36,695 nucleotides of DNA from JAGLCW01 sp964427915. Lineage in GTDB: Bacteria; Caldisericota; Caldisericia; UBA6126. Numbering within the stretch: the first letter of the stretch is position 1; each line of letters opens with the position of its first letter. The notes under the pieces are model-generated. The model was not told the DNA's origin. It did no database searches and saw only the letters and a program-made list of their open reading frames with translations. The stretch covers positions 1-36,695 of the forward strand of contig CAYRWA010000099.1 in assembly GCA_964427915.1 (NCBI GenBank), read 5' to 3'. This document shows positions 25,934-33,539 of this stretch, in pieces. A program made the translations under genes and the position numbers.

Positions 25934-25961
25934 ATTGTATGATCCTACTTGAAAAATTCAA
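25934..25961 (-). promoter_or_regulatory. Candidate promoter of the gap operon
   Basis: On the minus strand TTGAAT (25961-25956) and TACAAT (25939-25934) are separated by 16 bases, a good match to a housekeeping sigma factor promoter. The -10 box ends 35 bases before the gap ATG. Confidence 0.55.
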
Positions 25962-25998
25962 TGAAATGAAAACTTCGTAACCTTTCAAAAAAAGGGTG

Positions 25999-26007
25999 TG
26001 ATATAAT
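25999..26007 (+). promoter_or_regulatory. Candidate extended -10 promoter of the lipoprotein gene
   Basis: TGATATAAT is a perfect extended -10 box (TG-n-TATAAT). Transcription would start near 26013-26014, right at the GGAGG ribosome binding site (26014-26018), leaving a leader of about 10 bases before ATG 26024. No convincing -35 box. Confidence 0.5.
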
Positions 26008-26023
26008 TTTTTTGGAGGTTTTA

Positions 26024-26551
26024 ATGAGAAAAAAAAACAAATATCTTACGGTGATATTGAGCATCATTTACGTAGTCATTTCTTTTTGTGCAATCGGTTG
26101 TTCCCAGAATTCCACAAAGTCGCCGACAAGCCACAAAACACAGATGTATTACCCAGAAAAATGGGAAACAGAGAATTTTCCTCAGTTCCATGCAGAAATC
26201 GTTCAGTTTCATCATGAAGACAAATGTGATACATGTACTTTTCTTCAAAACTCTATTCTAGAACTATTGGATACGACATTTTCCCGGGAAGCCGAGGAAG
26301 GAATCATTATATACCGTAGTATTGCGACAAACTATGCAGAAAACACACCCATAAAACAAGTATTTTCTGTCATGGAAGAAGACCTTTGTAGCTCGATTTA
26401 TATTGAAGGAAAACATCATCAAATTGAAATATGGAGAGAAATTTTTATGTCTGTTGAAGAAGATCCAGTTTTTGCAAAAGAACAACTAGAATTAAAAATG
26501 GAGGGGCTTGTCCAAGAAGTCAGAAAAATTGAAAATAAAGAAAACGATTGA
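26024..26551 (+). CDS. Lipoprotein with ArsF-like thioredoxin fold
   Basis: From ATG 26024 the product has 175 residues; a TTG at 26012 overlaps the ribosome binding site and is rejected. Residues 1-26 form a lipoprotein signal with the lipobox cysteine at 26 (CAIGC). The mature part opens with a strand (FHAEIVQFHHEDK), then Cys68-Asp-Thr-Cys71, a helix, LLDTTF, EEGIIIYRSIATNYAEN and a C-terminal helix. This order resembles ArsF-like (nitroreductase-subunit-like) thioredoxin-fold proteins, in which the CxxC is preceded by FH. The match is from recall of the family pattern. It would sit on the outer face of the membrane, possibly in thiol redox. A 52-base gap separates it from the next gene. 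Confidence 0.6.
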   Translation: MRKKNKYLTVILSIIYVVISFCAIGCSQNSTKSPTSHKTQMYYPEKWETENFPQFHAEIVQFHHEDKCDTCTFLQNSILELLDTTFSREAEEGIIIYRSIATNYAENTPIKQVFSVMEEDLCSSIYIEGKHHQIEIWREIFMSVEEDPVFAKEQLELKMEGLVQEVRKIENKEND

Positions 26552-26603
26552 ACTTTTTCAGTGGTTCTCAATATTATAGACAAACTTCTCTAGAGAGGTG
26601 AAA

Positions 26604-28328
26604 ATGAATCAAAAAAATAGACTTTTTTTCATAGCGATTTTTTGTGCACTCTGTATCTTTTTTTCTGGATTTCACATGAATCAAACCTATGCCGTGACAT
26701 CCACTACCAAAAAATCCTTAGAATACTCCTATACAACAAAAAAACAAGTTGCTATTACATCCGATCCCCGCATTGAGCTAATTTCCATCATGCAAATGAT
26801 GATTGGTGCTTGGCCTATGACAGATTTAGAGTTTGATTATTTGTACGAAGTACAAGGTACTTTTTTCCAGCATTATGGCCATCCTGCCATCGAAATGTTC
26901 AGTTTCATGTGGTACAATTATGGTTTTTCGCAAGAAATCCCATCTACTTTCATGTTACACCTTTCCAATCCTCCAGAGTTAAAGATTCTCACACCTTTTA
27001 CAAAAGAAATTACTGACAAAGCAGGGGGAGAAAGAAATCTTAATGATTTTTTGGTTCTTCTACGCGATTTTGCTAAACAAACCAATTTTATTGGATTCTA
27101 TCATCAACACCAAATGTTTTATCAGGCCTGTATAGAGCAAGTCGAAAAGAAATTAGGAACCAAGAATACCATCCCTATGTTGGAGGATTATTTCGGTTTT
27201 TCGGATCGATCCCATGGGTTGATTTTGGTACCATTGTTTAGTGAAATTGGCTACGGTGCTCATGTTGACAAAAATTACTTCGCACTCATTGGACCTTATG
27301 ATATAGAAGAAAAAAAGGGTGATAAAAACCCCTATTGGGCTGGTCCTGATGACCTTCATAAACAACTTCTAAAAAGCTTCAGTTATGCCTATGTGAATCC
27401 ATTGTTGTATGATCGCAAAGCAGATATCATCACCACTGCAAAACTTTTTAAACCAATTTCAACACAAATGAGATATCAGAAAATTGTAGACTGGCAAAGC
27501 TGTTTAACAGAGCATATTGTAAGAGGAGTTTCGCAAAGCTTTACCTTGCAAGAATATGGCCCCGAAGAGTATATTTATCAGAGAAACCAAGACATTCAGA
27601 GTTTTTATGTGTACATTGACTACATTAGAGAATGGTTACAAATGTATGAAAATCATCGAAACGTCTATTCCAATTTTGAGCAGTTTTACCCCGTTGTATT
27701 TAATTGTATCCGTCAACTATGCGAGTGTCCACTAATTCCTACTATGGTTTCCATGGAAAATGTATCCGAAAATGGGGTTCAAATTGCATGGAAAGACAAC
27801 ACGAATGAACCTGGCGCATTGTTGATTTATCGAAAAACGTTAAAAAATGATTATGAAATAATCCATCAAACAGATCGTAGGGATGTGTCAGTATGGACAG
27901 ATACCAGTGTAACCATCGGGGAAACCTACTGGTATCAAGTAGCTATACAGGGACTAGGAGGTACTATTCGATCGTATGCAGTACGAGCCACAATTCCATC
28001 CTACCCGCCCCTTGCTCCTGAAAATGTCCAGTATGAAAAAGAAGAGGATTCTTTGCGATTTTTCTTCTCATATTCCTACAAAGCAGAAGGGTTTACCTTA
28101 TTTGAATGGGACAATGGTGAAAGAAAACCGTTGCAAAGTATTTCTTATGAAGATTTTGATCCAGAGAATGAAAACCTCTACTCAATACTCCTGGAAGATT
28201 ATGATTCTTCAAGCGATCACCTCTTCTTTGTTTGTTCCTATATTACAATAGCAGAATCATCTTCAAAGAAAGAACGCCTTTACAGTTCCCCTTCTAATTT
28301 CATAACAGTACGGGGAGTGGAGCCATAG
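26604..28328 (+). CDS. Secreted DUF4932-like protein with fibronectin III domain
   Basis: ATG 26604 is chosen because AGAGAGG lies 5 bases upstream; the GTG at 26598 overlaps that site. The product has 574 residues, with a signal peptide at 1-30. Residues 48-350 resemble the DUF4932 family: DPRIELISIMQMM at the start, NLNDFLVLLRDFAKQTNFIGFYHQH, and LKSFSYAYVNPL at 256-267. In relatives I recall, the last segment holds a zinc-type HEFxH motif; here it reads KSFSY. Residues about 382-470 look like a fibronectin III domain (VSENGVQIAWKDN), followed by a second beta domain. No anchor is visible. It follows the lipoprotein gene and converges on the helicase gene with a 15-base gap. Confidence 0.6.
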   Translation: MNQKNRLFFIAIFCALCIFFSGFHMNQTYAVTSTTKKSLEYSYTTKKQVAITSDPRIELISIMQMMIGAWPMTDLEFDYLYEVQGTFFQHYGHPAIEMFSFMWYNYGFSQEIPSTFMLHLSNPPELKILTPFTKEITDKAGGERNLNDFLVLLRDFAKQTNFIGFYHQHQMFYQACIEQVEKKLGTKNTIPMLEDYFGFSDRSHGLILVPLFSEIGYGAHVDKNYFALIGPYDIEEKKGDKNPYWAGPDDLHKQLLKSFSYAYVNPLLYDRKADIITTAKLFKPISTQMRYQKIVDWQSCLTEHIVRGVSQSFTLQEYGPEEYIYQRNQDIQSFYVYIDYIREWLQMYENHRNVYSNFEQFYPVVFNCIRQLCECPLIPTMVSMENVSENGVQIAWKDNTNEPGALLIYRKTLKNDYEIIHQTDRRDVSVWTDTSVTIGETYWYQVAIQGLGGTIRSYAVRATIPSYPPLAPENVQYEKEEDSLRFFFSYSYKAEGFTLFEWDNGERKPLQSISYEDFDPENENLYSILLEDYDSSSDHLFFVCSYITIAESSSKKERLYSSPSNFITVRGVEP

Positions 28329-28343
28329 AGGCAAAAGAAGGGT

Positions 28344-30722
28344 TTATCCTTTCCAGAACTCTTTCAGTAAACTTGCAAAAAGATTTGGATTATGGATACC
28401 TGGCACATAGCCCCATTCTTCAGGAAGCAGTTTTCGATAGTTTGGGTGATCAAATCGGTTGTCAATCAGCAATACAACCCCTCGATCTTCTTCTGTTCGA
28501 ATCACCCTTCCCACTGCTTGCAAAACTCGATTGATTCCAGGGTATACAAAGGCATATCCAAAACCAGACTCCTCATTCTCATCAAAATATTTCTTCAAAA
28601 CCATGTTCTCTAAATTAATACTGGGTAGACCGACTCCAACAATGATAGCTCCCGAGAGTTGATCCCCCACCAAGTCAATCCCTTCTCCAAAGATACCCCC
28701 CATTACAGCAAATCCAGCCAAGGATCTGCCGTGTTGATATGAAAAAGAGGCTAAAAAAGAGGAACGTTCTTTTTCGTTCATAAAAGGTTTTTGAAGAATA
28801 CATGAAGTTTTCCCTTTCACCATTTGAAAGGTATCGTAAACTTTGTTCATGTAATCATAAGAAGGAAAGAAAACAAGATAATTACCTATTTTGGACTCTA
28901 CCATCGATTGAATGTATAAAGAGATTTTTTCATACGATTGTTGACGTTCTTTGTATTTTGTAGAAATCTCGTTTTCAATCATCACTTGTAAGTTTTCTTT
29001 AGGAAACGGAGAATCCGTTCGAAACTGTACCGACTCTCTTCCTCCTCCAAGCATACGAACAAAGTATTGAATAGGGGAGAGTGTTGCTGAAAAGAAAACA
29101 GACGTATAGCTTCTTTGAAGAACATTCTGCAAGATGCTCGAAGGATCCATACAAAACAACTTGCAACGAATCCCATTTTTTTCAACAGTGCTTAAAAAGC
29201 AATAATGGGAATCAAACAGATCATGAATTTTCACAAAATGTTTCAAATCATAAAATAGCACCACCAATGAATAGGGCACATCCTTGAAATGTTTTTCCTC
29301 CAAAACAGATTTTAAAGTTTCATACGACGTTTCAATTTCTATCAAGAATTCTTCGGGAACGGTCGTTGCATAGTAATAGTTACCCGTTTCCTCTGCATCC
29401 ATTTTGTTTTTTATCAATTGAAACGCATCCATAAGTTTGTTCAGTGGATCGGTTACATCTTCCATCGATCTTGCTTCTTGCATTACCTTCTGTATCTTGT
29501 AATGAGCAATTTCGGAAGAAAACATTTCTTGTGCTCTCTTCACCATATTGTGAGCTTCATCTATTAGAAAGGCAAACTTGCCATTTCCGGTATGTCCAAA
29601 AAAGTACCGCTTCAATGAAACTTTTGGATCAAATACATAATTGTAGTCGCATATAATACAATCGCACTTAAGGGACAGATCCAATGAAAGTTCAAAAGGA
29701 CAAATCGTAAACTTCTGTGCTGTAAAAACAATTTCTTCCGTTGAATAAAAATGAGTTTGCTTCAGAAGAGTATTCACAGCTTCGGTCACTCGGTCATAGT
29801 ACCCTTTTGCGTACGGACATTCATCACCAATACAGTGGGTCACGCCCATTAAGCATACTTTTTCTTTGGCAGTTAACGAAATGCTGCGATACTGCAACCC
29901 CTTCTGGTGTAGCAATTGGATTGCTTTTTCGGCCACTTTCCTAGTAGGCGTTCTAGCTGTCAAATAGAAAACTTTGGAAATTCCCACTGTTGGAACATTT
30001 TTCAAGGTTGCATACAACACAGCCATCGTTTTACCGATTCCTGTGGGAGCTTGTGCAAAAAGCACATCTCCATTGGAAGTGGCATCTTGCACCGATTCAA
30101 TCAGTTCTTCTTGCCCTTTTCGATACGATGAAAATGGAAATGAAAGCTGCTCAATAGATGCGTTGCGTTTCCATTCCCATTGCAAATCCTGCATAACACA
30201 TTTTTCATACACCTGCACCAAGGAATGGAAAAACGTATGCAGAGTTTCATATAGATAAGCCTTGGTAAATTGACGGATATCTCCTGTTTCTTTTTGATAA
30301 TAAGTAACGATGACATTCATTTTGGAAAACTTTTTTTCATGCGCGTACATAAATGCATAGCATTTAGCTTGCGCCCAATGCGTTGGAAACGACTCTTCGG
30401 AAATAGAATCCAAGGGGAGAACCGTACTTTTGATTTCTTCCACATAATATTGGTTTTCGCGAACAACCAGTCCATCCATTCTACCAGTGAACTGAAATAC
30501 AATATCATCATGGTGGTATTCGTAGTACAAGGGTATTTCAGAAGAATAGGTACCATCCTGCTTTTTCTGAATACTCTGCCAGTTTTTATGGACTTGAATT
30601 CCTTCTTGCATTACGTTTTGCAATGAATTTGTATAGCACAAATCCCCTTGCCTAAAAATGGACTCTACAAATTCTCGAATCGAAATGGGAATAACAACAG
30701 GTTCGTGTAGATCCATGGACAT
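28344..30722 (-). CDS. PD-(D/E)XK nuclease fused to DinG/XPD-like helicase
   Basis: A 792-residue protein. Residues 1-175 form a RecB/Cas4-type nuclease domain: Asp83 in GRMDGL, Glu96-x-Lys98 in VEEIKS, and the QxxxY motif Gln118-Tyr122 (QAKCY). The superfamily 2 helicase follows: Walker A APTGIGKT (225-232), DEAH at 389-392, and GRVIRT near 740. Cysteines 290, 297, 302 and 341 (CPFEL) are placed to hold the 4Fe-4S cluster of the XPD/DinG group. A 5'-3' DNA helicase with its own nuclease would act in repair of flaps or stalled forks. It starts directly after the stop of the beta-lactamase-like gene and lies in one operon with dinB. Confidence 0.85.
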   Translation of the reverse strand: MSMDLHEPVVIPISIREFVESIFRQGDLCYTNSLQNVMQEGIQVHKNWQSIQKKQDGTYSSEIPLYYEYHHDDIVFQFTGRMDGLVVRENQYYVEEIKSTVLPLDSISEESFPTHWAQAKCYAFMYAHEKKFSKMNVIVTYYQKETGDIRQFTKAYLYETLHTFFHSLVQVYEKCVMQDLQWEWKRNASIEQLSFPFSSYRKGQEELIESVQDATSNGDVLFAQAPTGIGKTMAVLYATLKNVPTVGISKVFYLTARTPTRKVAEKAIQLLHQKGLQYRSISLTAKEKVCLMGVTHCIGDECPYAKGYYDRVTEAVNTLLKQTHFYSTEEIVFTAQKFTICPFELSLDLSLKCDCIICDYNYVFDPKVSLKRYFFGHTGNGKFAFLIDEAHNMVKRAQEMFSSEIAHYKIQKVMQEARSMEDVTDPLNKLMDAFQLIKNKMDAEETGNYYYATTVPEEFLIEIETSYETLKSVLEEKHFKDVPYSLVVLFYDLKHFVKIHDLFDSHYCFLSTVEKNGIRCKLFCMDPSSILQNVLQRSYTSVFFSATLSPIQYFVRMLGGGRESVQFRTDSPFPKENLQVMIENEISTKYKERQQSYEKISLYIQSMVESKIGNYLVFFPSYDYMNKVYDTFQMVKGKTSCILQKPFMNEKERSSFLASFSYQHGRSLAGFAVMGGIFGEGIDLVGDQLSGAIIVGVGLPSINLENMVLKKYFDENEESGFGYAFVYPGINRVLQAVGRVIRTEEDRGVVLLIDNRFDHPNYRKLLPEEWGYVPGIHNPNLFASLLKEFWKG

Positions 30723-32243
30723 CTAATCGTTAACTTTCATAAAAAATGGATCGTCTGTATCCTTCATATAGTCGATAGTACAAGAAACAATAGTGTCAGA
30801 ATCTTCTTGTTGAAAGGAAACATATACTCTATGAGGCAATATTTTCAAATCTTCAAAATAATATACATCTGCACTGTAATGGGATAACTCACGAAACTCC
30901 TTGGTTTGGCCCAGCAATATTCCAAGATTGTCAAGATTGTTCACCACTTCAATATCTCCATATATCGGGTGCCTATAAACACCTTGATAGGCTTCCGGCT
31001 TCAAGGGATCAACTAGGAGCTTTAATGGAACTTGCTCTGGCGATTCAAGCTCTTCAATAGAAGGAGTGTACGTGCCTGCAGGATCAAAATAGCCCTTCCC
31101 AAAAATAGAAGCCACCTCATGATGAATATTGTGATTGCTTGCATTGGTCAAGAGTACAAGTCCTGCACGGTGAGATGGGATCAACAGAAACAGAGAGGAA
31201 AATCCATACCCCGTTCCCATACACCAATAGACATCTTCAGTTTGTACTCTCTCATACACCCACCCACTTCGCGTGCAAAATGAATGCTCAGAAAAGAGCC
31301 CTGTACCTCTTCGATAGATTGGCTGCATAAGGTCTGCAAATACATTTTGGCCATACAGGTTATCGCTATTTGAGGGTTGAGCCCACTGCTGTAAAAACAA
31401 CTGAAGCCACTGAACAGCATCGTCTATATCCATAGAAATACCCAAGGCTGCCTTCATGGTTTCTGGTACTTCCATCATGGCATGACTGCCTACAGGAAAT
31501 AAGTGCACAGCATCATCAGAATCAACATAGTGAGGATAGGCAAACACTTCTTTCTGGTAATACTCCGATGCACCAATGACAAGTTCCATGTTGTTCATAC
31601 TTGTTATTTCCGTTTTTAGTAGTTCTTCCCAGTTTTTTCCAGTGGTTTCTGAGATTGTTTTTGTTAGCAATAGCCGCATGATATTTTGAGGGGAATAGGT
31701 ATCCCGGAAGGAAGAATGTACTGTAAAATCTTTTGTATGCTGCATGATATAGTTTTCATCAAACCCCAAAATGGGCAAAAACTGTCCCGCTTGAGGACTC
31801 CATCCAGATCGTTCCAATACAATATCATCAAAAGAAAAGGATTGCGTGACCCAAGGATTCTGCAGAGAAAAATCTTCTAGATACTCGCTTACGGAAGAAT
31901 CCCATTCAAACTGACGGTATTCAACCATGAGCCCAGCAAGGGCAGAAGTAAACAATCGGGAAGCAGTCCCAATTTGAAAAAGTGTATTCTTGGTGATGGG
32001 ATCACCCTCTGCTCGAGTTTTACCATAACCCTTTAATAGCATTGTTTTGTCTTGATCAATCATGCAAATGGAAGCGCCAGGTAATTGTTGTTCAGATATC
32101 TGCTTGCCAAGGAAGGCATGCAATTGTTGTGCAATGGAAGAACCAGTCGAAGGGGTCCAGGCTTCAGAATCATTTTTTTGATCATTCGTACAAGAAACAA
32201 GAAACAAACAAAAAATGCATACAATACAAATGATTTTTTTCAT
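30723..32243 (-). CDS. Beta-lactamase-fold lipoprotein with degenerate active site
   Basis: A 506-residue lipoprotein: lipobox LVSC with Cys18. The middle part is the class C beta-lactamase/serine hydrolase family: LPGASICMIDQDKTMLLKGYG, then TLFQIGTASRLFTSALAGL, then a C-terminal beta domain after 390. The SxxK motif, normally G-S-x-x-K, reads G-Thr93-Ala-Ser-Arg96, so both the serine and the lysine are replaced. The YxN motif reads Tyr183-Ser-Pro185. It is therefore probably a binding protein or pseudo-enzyme rather than a resistance enzyme. AGGAGAG lies 5 bases before the ATG. It lies 51 bases after dinB and abuts the helicase gene. Confidence 0.8.
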   Translation of the reverse strand: MKKIICIVCIFCLFLVSCTNDQKNDSEAWTPSTGSSIAQQLHAFLGKQISEQQLPGASICMIDQDKTMLLKGYGKTRAEGDPITKNTLFQIGTASRLFTSALAGLMVEYRQFEWDSSVSEYLEDFSLQNPWVTQSFSFDDIVLERSGWSPQAGQFLPILGFDENYIMQHTKDFTVHSSFRDTYSPQNIMRLLLTKTISETTGKNWEELLKTEITSMNNMELVIGASEYYQKEVFAYPHYVDSDDAVHLFPVGSHAMMEVPETMKAALGISMDIDDAVQWLQLFLQQWAQPSNSDNLYGQNVFADLMQPIYRRGTGLFSEHSFCTRSGWVYERVQTEDVYWCMGTGYGFSSLFLLIPSHRAGLVLLTNASNHNIHHEVASIFGKGYFDPAGTYTPSIEELESPEQVPLKLLVDPLKPEAYQGVYRHPIYGDIEVVNNLDNLGILLGQTKEFRELSHYSADVYYFEDLKILPHRVYVSFQQEDSDTIVSCTIDYMKDTDDPFFMKVND

Positions 32244-32294
32244 AGTACTCTCCTAGTAATCCAAGAAATTTGTGGAGAACAAACGGTACATAGA

Positions 32295-33425
32295 TTATCG
32301 AGCATGAAAAATCGTCTTTCTTCCATATTTTTCTCGAACAAAATCAACTGCTTTATGGAGTTTCCGGTCTTTTTCATAAAGAGAAGAAAACAAATCCTCA
32401 TTGTCCATGAAAGACGAAAGCCCAACACCAATCAATCGAACAGGGGAACGCAATTCCTTTTGAAGAAGTCGCCATGCTTCTTGAAAGATATCTTTGTCCA
32501 TTTCTACATACTTTTGCACAGTCGTCCTTCTCGTAATCGTTGTAAAATTTTTATAGCGAATTTTCACAGCAATGGTTTTTGCTTTCAATCCTTGTTTACG
32601 AAGTCGAAATCCAACTTTTTCTGACAACCGCATAACTTCTTTCTCAATTGCATTTCGATCGGTTAAAGCTTCATAAAAAGTATTTTCGTTGCTGATTGAT
32701 TTTCGTTCATGGACGCTAGCCTCATTGTATGTGGATACTCCTTGCAGAAGATTCCAAAGCGAAAGGCCATAGCTTCCTACTTGTTGTATTAATTCTTCTT
32801 TTGTTGTGTACCGATACAAATCACCAATGCGAAGAATGCCTTTTTTTGTAAAATATAGTTTTGTTTTTGGACCAATTCCTGGGATGCGCCCAATGGGGAG
32901 TTCTTGTAAATAGTCTCTTTGACCACCATCGGGAACAATGGTTAAACCATCCGGTTTGCCATCTTCTAGACATATTTTTGCCAACGTAATTGTGCTTGCT
33001 ATTCCTATAGAAACCGTAATGCCTAGTTGTTCAAAAATCGCATCTTTTAACTGCAGTGCCAATTGCTCTTCTCCTCCAAAAAGACTCAAGCAGGAAGAAA
33101 TTTCAGCGAAGCCTTCGTCAATAGAACGTACATGCACATCAGGGGAAAATTGTCGAAAAATGGAGAACATTCGATCGGAATAGCTGGAATAGGCTCGGTA
33201 ATTGCCTTTTAGAAAAATCCCATTCGGACACAGTTGATGAGCCCTATACCCAGACATTCCAGCATGAATGCCAAATTTTCTGGCCTCATACGAAGCAGCA
33301 GTGATTACTCCTCTTCCACTAGAGCCACCAACAACCACTGGCAATCCTCTCATAGAAGGCTGCATCGCCAATTCCACAGAAACAAAAAACATATCAGCAT
33401 CAGCAAATAAAAAACGATGTTTCAT
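32295..33425 (-). CDS. dinB: DNA polymerase IV
   Basis: A 376-residue Y-family translesion polymerase. FADADMFFVSVE (7-18) holds the metal ligand Asp9 and the steric-gate Phe14. SYEARKFGI and GMSGYRAHQLCP follow. RSIDEGFAEIS holds catalytic Asp103 and Glu104. GRIPGIGPKTK is the helix-hairpin-helix. The little-finger domain closes the protein; I see no clear C-terminal clamp-binding QLxLF motif, the end being KYGRKTIFHAR. No Shine-Dalgarno sequence precedes the ATG; see the promoter entry. It is first in the operon with the beta-lactamase-like lipoprotein and the nuclease-helicase. I see no Bacillus-type LexA box upstream. Confidence 0.93.
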   Translation of the reverse strand: MKHRFLFADADMFFVSVELAMQPSMRGLPVVVGGSSGRGVITAASYEARKFGIHAGMSGYRAHQLCPNGIFLKGNYRAYSSYSDRMFSIFRQFSPDVHVRSIDEGFAEISSCLSLFGGEEQLALQLKDAIFEQLGITVSIGIASTITLAKICLEDGKPDGLTIVPDGGQRDYLQELPIGRIPGIGPKTKLYFTKKGILRIGDLYRYTTKEELIQQVGSYGLSLWNLLQGVSTYNEASVHERKSISNENTFYEALTDRNAIEKEVMRLSEKVGFRLRKQGLKAKTIAVKIRYKNFTTITRRTTVQKYVEMDKDIFQEAWRLLQKELRSPVRLIGVGLSSFMDNEDLFSSLYEKDRKLHKAVDFVREKYGRKTIFHAR

Positions 33426-33431
33426 AGTAAA

Positions 33432-33437
33432 AGTATA
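33432..33437 (-). promoter_or_regulatory. Candidate leaderless promoter of dinB
   Basis: On the minus strand this is TATACT, preceded by GG and followed by exactly 6 bases and then the dinB ATG. The arrangement GGTATACT-N6-ATG is the same as before ruvX. A weak -35 (TTGCAA, 33462-33457) stands 19 bases upstream. Confidence 0.4.
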
Positions 33438-33502
33438 CCTAAGATTTTGGACAAATTTGCAAAGTTTGCTTCATTCGTAACTGCAATTCAAGAAAGAAGC
33501 AT

Positions 33503-33508
33503 TACAAT
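33503..33508 (+). promoter_or_regulatory. Candidate -10 box of the M16C peptidase gene
   Basis: TACAAT lies 31 bases before ATG 33540. CTGCAA at 33481-33486, 16 bases upstream, is a poor -35. The gene has AAGGAG as ribosome binding site at 33529-33534. Confidence 0.35.
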
Positions 33509-33539
33509 AGTAATCGAACATTTTTTTTAAGGAGTATGT

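Noticed and set aside
28329..28343. Possible bidirectional terminator between the DUF4932-like gene and the helicase gene
   Set aside because: Only a 4-base stem (AAGG/CCTT) is visible nearby and it lies partly within the helicase gene; too weak to call.
33426..33539. LexA/SOS box between dinB and the M16C gene
   Set aside because: CGAAC occurs at 33514-33518 but no correctly spaced inverted partner is present, so a Bacillus-type box (CGAAC-N4-GTTCG) is not supported.
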